Origin: Bacillota bacterium
GTDB taxonomy: Bacteria; Bacillota; Bacilli; Alicyclobacillales; SLC66
Direction of reading: 5' to 3'
DNA: 18,928 nucleotides
NCBI GenBank assembly: GCA_021797415.1
Contig: JAJZZT010000139.1
Location: 1 to 18,928 of the forward strand
Shown here: in pieces, positions 1-6,528 of the stretch
Numbering within the stretch: the stretch's first letter is position 1
How the letters are laid out: each line of letters begins with the position of its first letter
Program-made: the position numbers and the translations under genes
Notes under the pieces: model-generated
The model's input: the letters and a program-made list of their open reading frames with translations, nothing else
Databases searched by the model: none
What the model was told of the DNA's origin: nothing

Positions 1-1070
1 GCCAGGCGATTGCGTTCCTCAATGCGGACCAGTTTGCGCCGCTGTTCCACCAACAGGAGATTCTCGAAGACGAGTGAAACATGATCCGCGAGCGAACGCA
101 ACACATCCAGATCGACCTCGTCAAAGTCACGCCGCCGCAGACTGGCGACAAACAGCGCGCCGAACAGGTCGCCATGCAGCCGCACAGGCACGGCCACCGC
201 AGAGCGAAAGGCGGGTATGCCATGGACGATGGCGTCGCAGCTCGCATCGCCGGCGTCCGGCAAAGACACCGTCCTGCGCTCGCGAAACACGACCGCAACC
301 GGATGTGCGTCCGGAAGCGCGCCGCTCCCATGCAGACTGATCTGCCGCATCTCGCGTCCAACGCACAGCGCGCGGATCGCCGCACCTTTGGGCTCCTCGG
401 TGAAAAACGCCACGGCGGACCAGTCAAACGCTTGCGCCACGCATGCGGCCGATTCACGAAGCACACTGTCCACATCGCGAATCTCGTCAAGTTGGCGCAT
501 GACCTCGCCCAGTTTCAGATAATAGTGCGCCCGTTTCTCCTGGATATGATAGAGCCTCGTCCGCTCAATGGCCGTGCCGATCTGGTACGCGACCGACTGC
601 AGCAGCGTGAGTTCTTCCGCCGAAAAGTGTTCTTTCCCTGGAGAGGCGACATTGAGCACGCCGCACTGCCTTCCTCCCGCCTCAAGAGGGACCGTCGCAT
701 GATGCGTGATCCCCGCTGTGTCGCCCCATTTGAACCGAAGCGCATTTTCGATGCGCTTGCACCCGATCGTGTTGGCCGCGCTGTGAAGCTCACCCGTCCA
801 CAATCGCGTCAGGCACCAGCAAGTATCTGTCCGCATGGCCAGTTTGCCGTTCGAGCGCAATGCGGGGGGAAGATGGCAGTCAGCCGCACAGGTGTAGTCC
901 GGCTCATGTTCCGACAGGAGAATCCAGCCCGCTTCGAGCTCCGTCACTTGCAGCAGTTTCTCCAGCACCGAGTTCAGCATTTCATTCATGTCATTGCTGG
1001 AATTGAGCGTTTCCGCGATCTCTTTCAAAATCAGCAGCTCGTTCTCATCCCGTTTACCCGACCTGTCCAT
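1..1070 (-). CDS. Sensor histidine kinase with two GAF domains, 3' end beyond window
   Basis: The frame is open from an ATG at 1070 to the window edge, giving 356 codons with no stop. The start is set by AGGAGG five bases upstream. The protein begins with a short helix (MDRSGKRDENELLILKEIAE) followed by a GAF-like domain at about residues 15-170 and a second at about 195-345, each with a typical 'VPL/VPV ... G.L..AS' strand pattern and a closing helix (LLQSVAYQIGTAIERTRL; VLRSLADHVSLVFENLL). The last visible residues, RRKLVRIEERNRLA, are the usual lead-in to the DLHD H-box of NarL-partner (HisKA_3) kinases. It is therefore probably a cytosolic, GAF-sensing histidine kinase whose catalytic part and response regulator lie outside. 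No membrane segment is visible. The sensed ligand cannot be read from the sequence. A GAF-only phosphatase or cyclase is less likely given the ERNRLA ending. Confidence 0.85.
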   Translation of the reverse strand, partial: MDRSGKRDENELLILKEIAETLNSSNDMNEMLNSVLEKLLQVTELEAGWILLSEHEPDYTCAADCHLPPALRSNGKLAMRTDTCWCLTRLWTGELHSAANTIGCKRIENALRFKWGDTAGITHHATVPLEAGGRQCGVLNVASPGKEHFSAEELTLLQSVAYQIGTAIERTRLYHIQEKRAHYYLKLGEVMRQLDEIRDVDSVLRESAACVAQAFDWSAVAFFTEEPKGAAIRALCVGREMRQISLHGSGALPDAHPVAVVFRERRTVSLPDAGDASCDAIVHGIPAFRSAVAVPVRLHGDLFGALFVASLRRRDFDEVDLDVLRSLADHVSLVFENLLLVEQRRKLVRIEERNRL

Positions 1071-1380
1071 GCCGGCCTCCTCGCAATTATTCCTCCTCGT
1101 CCGCGTCCATCCTTTGAACGCCCCGCCGAAGTTGAACGCAACGTCCATCCACGCGGTCTCCTCCAGTTCGACGGAAACGCTGTCCATGCAGTCTTCGTCA
1201 TCCAGATGGCAAACGGCAGGTGGACACCACAAGAAAGGTGCCTGTCCAGAATAGGGGGTTGTCGATATTGAGTGTATCCATTGTACACCATCATCGAAAA
1301 CGCCGTTCCGGCCCACTTGTTGGCCGCGATCACGATTCCGCCCCCAACCGCCCGTACGGCGGCGTTGGCGCTACAGTGCA

Positions 1381-1412
1381 TTTCGTGTCCGATCAGGGCC
1401 CCAGACACGAAA
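1381..1412. repeat. Hairpin next to solo repeat end
   Basis: TTTCGTGTC (1381-1389) and GACACGAAA (1404-1412) are perfect 9-base arms with a 14-base loop. The right arm runs directly into the TGTTCAAAAAG repeat end at 1419-1429, so the hairpin may be part of a decayed mobile element rather than a terminator. No T-run follows on the plus strand. Confidence 0.45.
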
Positions 1413-1440
1413 TAAGCCTGTTCAAAAAGAGGGCAGCGGA
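1411..1440 (+). repeat. Solo copy of MITE-like terminal repeat
   Basis: The stretch GCCTGTTCAAAAAGAGGGCAG at this place (key core TGTTCAAAAAG, 1419-1429) matches the terminal repeats of the element at 4175-4377 and the extra end at 4385-4400. No matching right end is seen nearby, so this is a solo or eroded end. Confidence 0.55.
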
Positions 1441-1580
1441 CTTTATCACCGCTCCCCAAGGTCTGGCCGATCAACGTCGATCCCACCCGGTAGTACAGCA
1501 AAACCAGCAATGAAGATGTGCGCGCTTATGGAGAAGGAATTCGTATGTCCACCACGAAATATATTGAAGTTGTTGCAGAA

Positions 1581-1630
1581 TTCCGACTTCCGGTCGCGCC
1601 ACAGTGTAACTGCACGACCGGAAGTCGGAA
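1581..1630. promoter_or_regulatory. Perfect 16-bp inverted repeat in MFS leader
   Basis: TTCCGACTTCCGGTCG (1581-1596) is followed, after an 18-base spacer, by its exact reverse complement (1615-1630). The right arm ends five bases before the G-rich ribosome site and 15 bases before the MFS start codon. No T-run follows, so a plain terminator is unlikely. A dyad operator, or a leader stem affecting MFS expression, fits better. Confidence 0.6.
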
Positions 1631-1645
1631 AGGGGGGGAGAGACA

Positions 1646-2959
1646 ATGAGTTGGCAAGCGCAGCGCGAGGAGCGCTGGACAGGCACGGACAACTGGGCAT
1701 TCTGGTCATTCGGGCTTGGATTATTGCTGGAGAACTACGTCTTTTCGCTGACGGCCATCGCAACCGGATGGGTGAAGCACATCCCGCCGGCGCTTACATC
1801 GCTGTTGCTGGCATGGTCGCCTCTATGGCTGATCATCGGCATTGCGGTGGCAGGACCGATGGCCGACCGCCTGGGGCGCAAGAATGCATTTTACGCCACC
1901 ATGACCCTGTACGCCGTAGGGGCGATCGGGCTTGTCTTCAGTGGCAGTTATGGACTGATCCTGCTTTTTCTCGCCATCATGCTGTTTGCCGCAGGCGGTG
2001 AAATGAACACCATCATGGCCGCTTCGCACGAGATGATGCCGACCAGGCACCGCAGCAAGACCATGTTTCTCGAACTGAATTTCATCAATCTGGGCGGATT
2101 CCTGCTGGCGCTTGTCTCCCTTCTCTCGGCGTACCAGAGTGTCTCATTCCAGCGCGGCACGGTGGCCGTCGCCTTTTTGCTCGTACTCATTGTGCTGCTT
2201 TTCGCGCGCAGGCGCACGCCGGAGTCGATTCCCTGGCTCAAGCAAAAAGGTCAAGCGGAACGGGCGCAACAGGAGATCGCCAGGTATTACGGCGAGAACG
2301 AATACGCCGCGCGCGAGGCGGCGGCCGCAGCGGCCAATGTCGCCCGGTCGGCTCAGGGTGCAAGCGGCAGCAGTCTGGGACTGCGGCTGTTCGCCACGAT
2401 CACGACCGCATTCGCCGGAGCGGCGGGCTTTGGCCTCATGACCTACGTGCTTGGTCCGCACTTCTTTCCCGCCCTGACCGCTTCCATTATCCTCGTGTCG
2501 ACGGGCACGGGCTTTTTTTCCGGCTTCTTCGGCTTCTGGGCGGACCGCTGGAGCCGCAAGAACCTTCTGCTCGTGGGCTATCTCGGCACGGTCGCCATCA
2601 CGGCGGTCATCTACCTGACAGTCGGCGTGTGGTCGAAAAACACCACATTCTTCTGGCTGTTGCTGATTCTGCTCAACATCTTCGTGAACATTGGCTACCT
2701 GACCGAGGATGCGCTCAAAGGAGAGGTCTGGCCGACCCGGTCGCGCGCCTCTTACACGGCGCTGGTTCGGTTTGTCAGCATCGGTCTGTACATTGCTACT
2801 ATCTACATGACGCAGTCGCTCAGCCTGTCTGCCTCCATTCTGTTCAATCTGGTTGTCTGGATCATCGGTCTCGCCGGCGCCGTGGCCTGGTTTATCTGGG
2901 GCCATGAAACCGGGAAAGGGGTCAGTCTGGAATCTGCGTCAGGGGAGACGCAACGATAG
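1646..2959 (+). CDS. MFS transporter, sugar-porter-like
   Basis: A 437-residue integral membrane protein with about 12 hydrophobic segments, the usual size of the major facilitator superfamily. The N-half loop 2-3 carries the MFS signature GPMADRLGRKN (residues 70-80), and the equivalent C-half loop has GFWADRWSRKN (about 296-306). At about residues 192-198 PESIPWL replaces the PESPRWL signature of sugar porters and is followed by KQKGQAERAQQEIARYYG, the standard cytosolic linker. The likely role is proton-coupled uptake or export of a sugar or organic acid across the cytoplasmic membrane; the substrate cannot be read. The start ATG follows GGGGGGGAGAGACA. The gene stands alone: the kinase upstream is divergent and the gene downstream is convergent. 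A perfect inverted repeat sits in its leader. Confidence 0.9.
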   Translation: MSWQAQREERWTGTDNWAFWSFGLGLLLENYVFSLTAIATGWVKHIPPALTSLLLAWSPLWLIIGIAVAGPMADRLGRKNAFYATMTLYAVGAIGLVFSGSYGLILLFLAIMLFAAGGEMNTIMAASHEMMPTRHRSKTMFLELNFINLGGFLLALVSLLSAYQSVSFQRGTVAVAFLLVLIVLLFARRRTPESIPWLKQKGQAERAQQEIARYYGENEYAAREAAAAAANVARSAQGASGSSLGLRLFATITTAFAGAAGFGLMTYVLGPHFFPALTASIILVSTGTGFFSGFFGFWADRWSRKNLLLVGYLGTVAITAVIYLTVGVWSKNTTFFWLLLILLNIFVNIGYLTEDALKGEVWPTRSRASYTALVRFVSIGLYIATIYMTQSLSLSASILFNLVVWIIGLAGAVAWFIWGHETGKGVSLESASGETQR

Positions 2960-3000
2960 ACGCAGCGCAACGGACAGTGGGCAAGCAATCGGGTAGAGAA

Positions 3001-3046
3001 CGAGTGAACAGACAGGGACAAAGCACACCCTCTGCCTGTTCACTCG
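3001..3046. terminator. Possible bidirectional terminator
   Basis: CGAGTGAACAG (3001-3011) pairs perfectly with CTGTTCACTCG (3036-3046) around a 24-base loop. It lies between the convergent ends of the MFS gene (stop 2959) and the HTH gene (stop 3112). It has no T-run on either side, so intrinsic termination is not assured. Confidence 0.35.
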
Positions 3047-3111
3047 CCCATGATTGGATACATAACGCCATTATCACGTCCCCATGATCCGAAGACGAGC
3101 CCCAGGACCGT

Positions 3112-3576
3112 CTATTTAACAGCAGCCCCGGCGGCAGTGAGAACCTTCCCGACAAAAGACGGGTTTCCCCATAAAATGTAACGGCCTTTTTTCTCCTCAA
3201 CCTGATACACATACTGGTACTTCGCCTGCCCGCGCTGCTCATCCTTCGTGTTCATGTGGCGAATAAAGACTTCAGATACTGCAAGCGCCTCTTCCGGCGT
3301 ATCCAGATAGCAGTCCATCACTGCACACACTTGAAGTCTCCCGCCAATTTCACTGTCCGTTCCTTCAAGAAACGCAGCGACATCCTCGATAGCCGCTGTC
3401 TTCTTGATTTGTGCCACCGCCGCGCCCACGAACACCTCGGCGTCCTCCTTTCTGATCCGCCATTCCCCGCCCACTTTGACGGCTTTCAGTTGCCCAGCCC
3501 GCAAATAACGGCGTATGGTACGGGGATGCATATCCACCATGGCAGCCAATTCATCTACCGTGAGGAGTTCACCCAT
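3112..3576 (-). CDS. Small DNA-binding protein with excisionase/MerR-type HTH
   Basis: 154 residues. The start ATG at 3576 is chosen because AAAGGAGGGGAG lies just upstream; the frame extends 11 codons further without a ribosome site. Residues 1-45 (ELLTVDELAAMVDMHPRTIR, then RYLRAGQLKAVKVGGEWRI) are a textbook helix-turn-helix of the excisionase/HTH_17 type: 'T..E.A..l.v...TI.r.l..G.l.a.kvg..WRi'. The remaining ~100 residues contain no hydrophobic segment and look like a compact alpha/beta domain (QVCAVMDCYLDTPEEALAVS ... YQYVYQVEEKKGRYILWGNP), probably a ligand or dimerisation domain; I do not recognise a named family for it. It is probably a transcription regulator. It has its own sigma-A promoter at 3608-3637, which overlaps the upstream gene's stop codon. 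Its target is unknown; the adjacent membrane protein is a natural candidate. Confidence 0.85.
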   Translation of the reverse strand: MGELLTVDELAAMVDMHPRTIRRYLRAGQLKAVKVGGEWRIRKEDAEVFVGAAVAQIKKTAAIEDVAAFLEGTDSEIGGRLQVCAVMDCYLDTPEEALAVSEVFIRHMNTKDEQRGQAKYQYVYQVEEKKGRYILWGNPSFVGKVLTAAGAAVK

Positions 3577-3607
3577 CGATCTCCCCTCCTTTCGTCTGGA
3601 TGATAAC

Positions 3608-3637
3608 ATTTTATTACCTATCGTTACCCATTGTCAA
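3608..3637 (-). promoter_or_regulatory. Sigma-A-type promoter of the HTH gene
   Basis: On the minus strand TTGACA (3632-3637) is followed after 18 bases by TAAAAT (3608-3613). The TGA stop of the upstream membrane-protein gene (3634-3636) lies inside the -35 box. The spacer contains GGTAAC and GGTAAT in tandem, a possible regulator site. Confidence 0.65.
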
Positions 3638-4131
3638 TAGTTAGTCCGTTTTGTCCGCAGCGCCGCAATGGCCCACAGCACAAACACCAACTCGATGATG
3701 ATGGCGGCCGTACCCAATGCCTTCAGATTCATGAACGTGGGGAGCACGGTCGTCGTCAGGACGTGCGGTTGCGGATGACCGGCGCCGCCGGGCGCCGGGT
3801 GTCCGCCGAGATTAAGCAGGAACACCGCAAATCCGGGACTCATGTCCATCACGAGTTTGATTGCGGCGGCGCCGCCCGCCATCACGACGCCCAGCACCCA
3901 ACCCCACCGGCGGGCGCGCTTCAGGACGCCGATCAGGGCGATCAGCGAACCGACCGTATTGATGAGAAACAGAATGCCAAGCAGTTGATGGGCGCCGATC
4001 ATCGTCACAAAGAGCGCCAAATGGATGTAGAACACCACGAACAACAGCACCGCGCCCACACCTCGGGAAAATCCCGTCGATTCAACTCGGGACGGTGTTC
4101 CCGTGTTTTCCGTTACGACCTGCCGTTCCAT
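3634..4131 (-). CDS. Four-helix integral membrane protein, unknown function
   Basis: 165 residues from the ATG at 4131, chosen because AGGAGGT sits nine bases upstream; the frame continues 18 codons further, but towards the repeat element and without a better ribosome site. Hydrophobic segments lie at about residues 25-48, 50-72, 78-97 and 135-155, giving four probable membrane helices with short polar ends. Between helices 3 and 4 there is a Gly/Pro/His-rich loop (GGHPAPGGAGHPQPHV) that could bind metal. No catalytic motif is seen, and I do not recognise the family; a general resemblance to small DoxX-like or DUF membrane proteins is all that can be said. The only space for a promoter before the MITE-like element begins (4167) is about 35 bases, so insertion of the element may have replaced its promoter. 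Confidence 0.7.
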   Translation of the reverse strand: MERQVVTENTGTPSRVESTGFSRGVGAVLLFVVFYIHLALFVTMIGAHQLLGILFLINTVGSLIALIGVLKRARRWGWVLGVVMAGGAAAIKLVMDMSPGFAVFLLNLGGHPAPGGAGHPQPHVLTTTVLPTFMNLKALGTAAIIIELVFVLWAIAALRTKRTNY

Positions 4132-4166
4132 TTGTATCGCACCTCCTGATCGCTGCATGCCAAGAT

Positions 4167-4385
4167 TCTTTAAGTGGTTGTTCAAAAAGGGGGCAGAACT
4201 CCCCGGCGCATTGCCGCGTCATCGTCAGAAATGCTCCCTCACGTACCCGAAAACGTACGCTCGGTCCGCATTTCTGCCTGCTTCCAAGGGGACATGGGAT
4301 AAAGTCCACTGCACATTCGGTTTATCCCATGTCCCATTGCACTGCGTGGGTCAACCCTGCCCACTTTTTGAACAGGCTCTTTAAG
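4167..4385. mobile_element. MITE-like element with inverted terminal repeats
   Basis: The left end TGGTTGTTCAAAAAGGGGGC (from 4175) and the right end CTGCCCACTTTTTGAACAGG (4357-4376) are imperfect inverted repeats sharing TGTTCAAAAAG and GGGCAG. They are bounded by an 8-base direct repeat TCTTTAAG at 4167-4174 and 4378-4385, which is either a target duplication or part of the repeat. The interior (about 200 bases) has no gene but two perfect stem-loops: CAGAAATGC (4226-4234) with GCATTTCTG (4268-4276), and GGGACATGGGATAAA (4289-4303) with TTTATCCCATGTCCC (4321-4335). The size, ends, absence of coding and folding are those of a non-autonomous miniature transposable element. The parent transposon family cannot be told from this window. 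Confidence 0.65.
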
Positions 4386-4400
4386 AGGTTGTTCAAAAAG
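4378..4400 (+). repeat. Additional solo terminal repeat beside the MITE
   Basis: TCTTTAAGAGGTTGTTCAAA continues as AAG, repeating the left terminus of the element in direct orientation immediately after its right end. This suggests a second, eroded or nested copy whose remainder is not visible. Confidence 0.5.
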
Positions 4401-4803
4401 GGAGAGGCGTCCGGTCACCATCAACCCCGCTCCCACTCCGGATACGACCATATGACCAGCATAGCGTTATCTTCCCCGCCTGCACCCTGTCACGTTGCGG
4501 TCGAATAGGCACAGCGCCTGTTATCGCGAAATCTCACAACCAAAGCATAACGGGAATTCAAGGGGCGCGACAACAGCCTGTGCTATTTATGAGAATATTC
4601 TAATTTCATTGCGCAAAATTCTTCCTTGCTTCGATGCGTTCCCCGTTGTACTGGGCGTGCTGATTGATGCTGGCATTGCCGTGCCCCTACCCCCCACCCT
4701 ACAACTTGAATCAGCGCATGTCAATCCTGCGCCTTCGCACACGCCGCGCCCAACGGCAGTTCAGCGACCTTCTTCACCATATCGGTCATCAGCCAACGCC
4801 GCG
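4401..4803. other. Intergenic region with no supported gene
   Basis: No coding region with a ribosome site is seen on either strand. A perfect 10-base palindrome AGAATATTCT lies at 4592-4601 in an AT-rich patch, and a C-rich run (4686-4697) follows. The long plus-strand open frame crossing this stretch continues antisense through the sulfatase gene and is not credible. Confidence 0.5.
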
Positions 4804-6192
4804 TCACTCCAGCACCTCCGCCGCCGTGACGCGGCGTTGGCCCGCCCTGCGCTCCGGGGCATCCTCGAAACGGGGCGCTGTTTCGCCGACCGCCGCCATG
4901 CGCGCCGCCAACCTGTTTCGCAGGTGCTCCACGACCGCCCTGTGCGATTCGTACCCAACCAGGTTGGTCAATTCATACGGGTCCGCCCGCAGGTCGTACA
5001 GGCAGTCGTCCCGATACACCGCCGATCCGGATTCGCTCCAGCCGTTCTTGTCCGGCGCCTTGACGGAGTATTTCCAACGCCGCGTGCGGACGCTGCGCCC
5101 CACCTGCGATTCGCTGATCTGGATGAACACCTCCTGCGGCCAGTCCACTTCTCCGCCGCGCAGCAGCGGCATGGCCGACCGCCCCTGCATGACCGGCGGC
5201 ACCGCAATCCCCGCGGCGTCCAGCAGTGTCGGCGGCAGATCAATCAGGCTCACCAGCCGGTCGACCCGCCCGCCGCCGTCAAAGCCCGGACCGACGGCGG
5301 CCGCGGGCACGCGGATGGAACTGTCGTGGCAAGACCGTTTGTATTCGTCATTGCGCGTCTTGAAATGACACCCGTGATCGGACGCAAACAACACGATGGT
5401 GTCCTGCGCCATCTCCAGGCTCTTCAGAGCGTCCAACAGCCGGCCCAGCGCCTCGTCCAGCCGCTTGACCATGCCATAGTAGCCTGCCAGTTGCTGGTGC
5501 GCGTTTCCGCCGAGCGCGGCCAGATCCGGCGGGATATACCGTCCCGCATAACGCTTTGCATACCCTTCGGGAGCGGGATAGTCGTCGCGGTGGTTCTGGT
5601 GGTGCGGCTCCAGAAACGACAGAAACAGAAAGAACGGCTCGCCGTCACTCCGCTTGCCGTCAATGTAACGGATCGCCGCGTCCGTCAGCGCGTCCACGCG
5701 ATAACCGGGAAGCCGCACCGCATGGCCCTGTTCGTCAAAAACCTCGGTGTGGTACGCGTCCGACGTGAATTCCAGGGCATTGGCGGCCAGCCAGTACCGG
5801 TATCCGCCTCGCCCGTCCAGACCGACCGGCTCCCGGTCGGCGAGGTGCCACTTCCCGATGTACGCCGTATCGTATCCCGCCGCTGAAAAATAGTGGGCCA
5901 GTGTTTTCGCGTCCCGCGGCAGCGGAATACCGTTGCGGTAGCACCCCGTGTCCGTCGCGTACCGGCCGGTCTGCAGGCACGACCGTGCGGGACCGCACAC
6001 GGGCTGGCAGGTGAACATGCGGGCAAAGTGCGTGCCCTGCGCCGCCATGCGGTCAAAGTTGGGCGTGAGATCGAGCGGATTGCCGTGCACGCCGGTGGTA
6101 TCCCAACGCTGCTGATCCGTGAAAAATACGATGACATTGGAAGATCCCGTTCCCCGCCGTTCCGTCATGCTGTATTCACTTCCCCGTCGCAT
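4804..6192 (-). CDS. Cytoplasmic sulfatase (type I, Cys-type)
   Basis: A sulfatase of the alkaline-phosphatase-like fold that hydrolyses a sulfate ester. In 462 residues the family landmarks are visible in order: FFTDQQRW with metal ligand Asp26; the signature CGPARSCLQTGR, in which Cys66 would be converted to formylglycine; GKWH with Lys114 and His116; LEPHH near 194-198; ASDHG with Asp272 and His273; and Lys285 before SIRVP. There is no signal peptide, so it acts in the cytosol, probably on an imported sulfated sugar or small ester. Maturation needs a formylglycine-generating enzyme or anSME, not seen here. The ATG at 6192 is kept, although ATG codon 9 (6168) is also possible; neither has a strong ribosome site. 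The upstream remnant of an AraC regulator fits the common AraC-sulfatase arrangement. The substrate is not predictable. Confidence 0.9.
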   Translation of the reverse strand: MRRGSEYSMTERRGTGSSNVIVFFTDQQRWDTTGVHGNPLDLTPNFDRMAAQGTHFARMFTCQPVCGPARSCLQTGRYATDTGCYRNGIPLPRDAKTLAHYFSAAGYDTAYIGKWHLADREPVGLDGRGGYRYWLAANALEFTSDAYHTEVFDEQGHAVRLPGYRVDALTDAAIRYIDGKRSDGEPFFLFLSFLEPHHQNHRDDYPAPEGYAKRYAGRYIPPDLAALGGNAHQQLAGYYGMVKRLDEALGRLLDALKSLEMAQDTIVLFASDHGCHFKTRNDEYKRSCHDSSIRVPAAAVGPGFDGGGRVDRLVSLIDLPPTLLDAAGIAVPPVMQGRSAMPLLRGGEVDWPQEVFIQISESQVGRSVRTRRWKYSVKAPDKNGWSESGSAVYRDDCLYDLRADPYELTNLVGYESHRAVVEHLRNRLAARMAAVGETAPRFEDAPERRAGQRRVTAAEVLE

Positions 6193-6407
6193 ATCGGTCT
6201 CACATCCTTCATATCCCGCCCGTGCTGATCCCCACCTGCGACACCTTCGACAGTTCCGCGTGCATGGAGACTGTGCGATCGGCGGCGGATGCCGCAGTGA
6301 ACTTCGTAATATTCATGCGCATGCGGACCGATGAACCATCCGGATTGGGGAGTTATTTCCCCGTATCCTTTGCATTCAATATCCAGTTGTCCAAACGATA
6401 CTCGCAT
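6165..6407 (-). pseudogene. Truncated AraC-type regulator, N-terminal cupin remnant
   Basis: The start ATG at 6407 has GGAGG nine bases upstream, as for a real gene. The first ~35 residues read MRVSFGQLDIECKGYGEI, then ..WFIGPHAHEYYEVHCGI, which looks like the beginning of an AraC-family sensor (cupin) domain: HxH followed by YYEVH. After that the frame turns Arg/His-rich (RRRSHSLHARG) and stops at 6165 after 80 codons, inside the start of the sulfatase. AraC regulators are normally 250-300 residues with two C-terminal HTH motifs, and none is present. A deletion has therefore probably fused the start of the regulator to the sulfatase leader. A short intact protein cannot be excluded. Confidence 0.5.
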
Positions 6408-6528
6408 GGCCGCCCGCCTCCATCCGTTTATCCTGTCTCGAAAATGTCTTCTGCCAGTCTTCGTCATCCCCTTTGCTCCTGCTCAAACACCGCTTCGCTA
6501 AACTCGCGACGAGCAAATGGGATTGCCC

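Larger units (their letters stand above)
1071..1645. other. Divergent intergenic region between histidine kinase and MFS gene
   Basis: No supported gene is present in 575 bases. The histidine-kinase frame stays open upstream of its start, but lacks a plausible start with a ribosome site there. The region contains a hairpin (TTTCGTGTC 1381-1389 with GACACGAAA 1404-1412), a solo copy of the TGTTCAAAAAG repeat end at 1411-1440, a TATATT hexamer at 1560-1565 that could be a -10 for the MFS gene, and the large inverted repeat at 1581-1630. Confidence 0.6.

Noticed and set aside
81..1271. Plus-strand open frame of 396 codons
   Set aside because: It is antisense to the two-GAF histidine kinase, whose frame shows clear domain patterns. 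The plus-strand protein is rich in Arg/His/Gln, typical of antisense frames in GC-rich DNA.
1031..1510. Minus-strand open frame of 159 codons upstream of the kinase
   Set aside because: It overlaps the kinase start in another frame, crosses the repeat end and hairpin, has no ribosome site and no recognisable pattern.
4495..5886. Plus-strand open frame of 463 codons
   Set aside because: Antisense to the sulfatase, which has every family motif; it also crosses a non-coding stretch and has no ribosome site.
6209..6322. 37-codon minus-strand frame before the sulfatase as an independent gene
   Set aside because: The amino-acid composition looks natural, but there is no ribosome site, and it lies within the AraC-like remnant; mentioned only as a side note to that finding.
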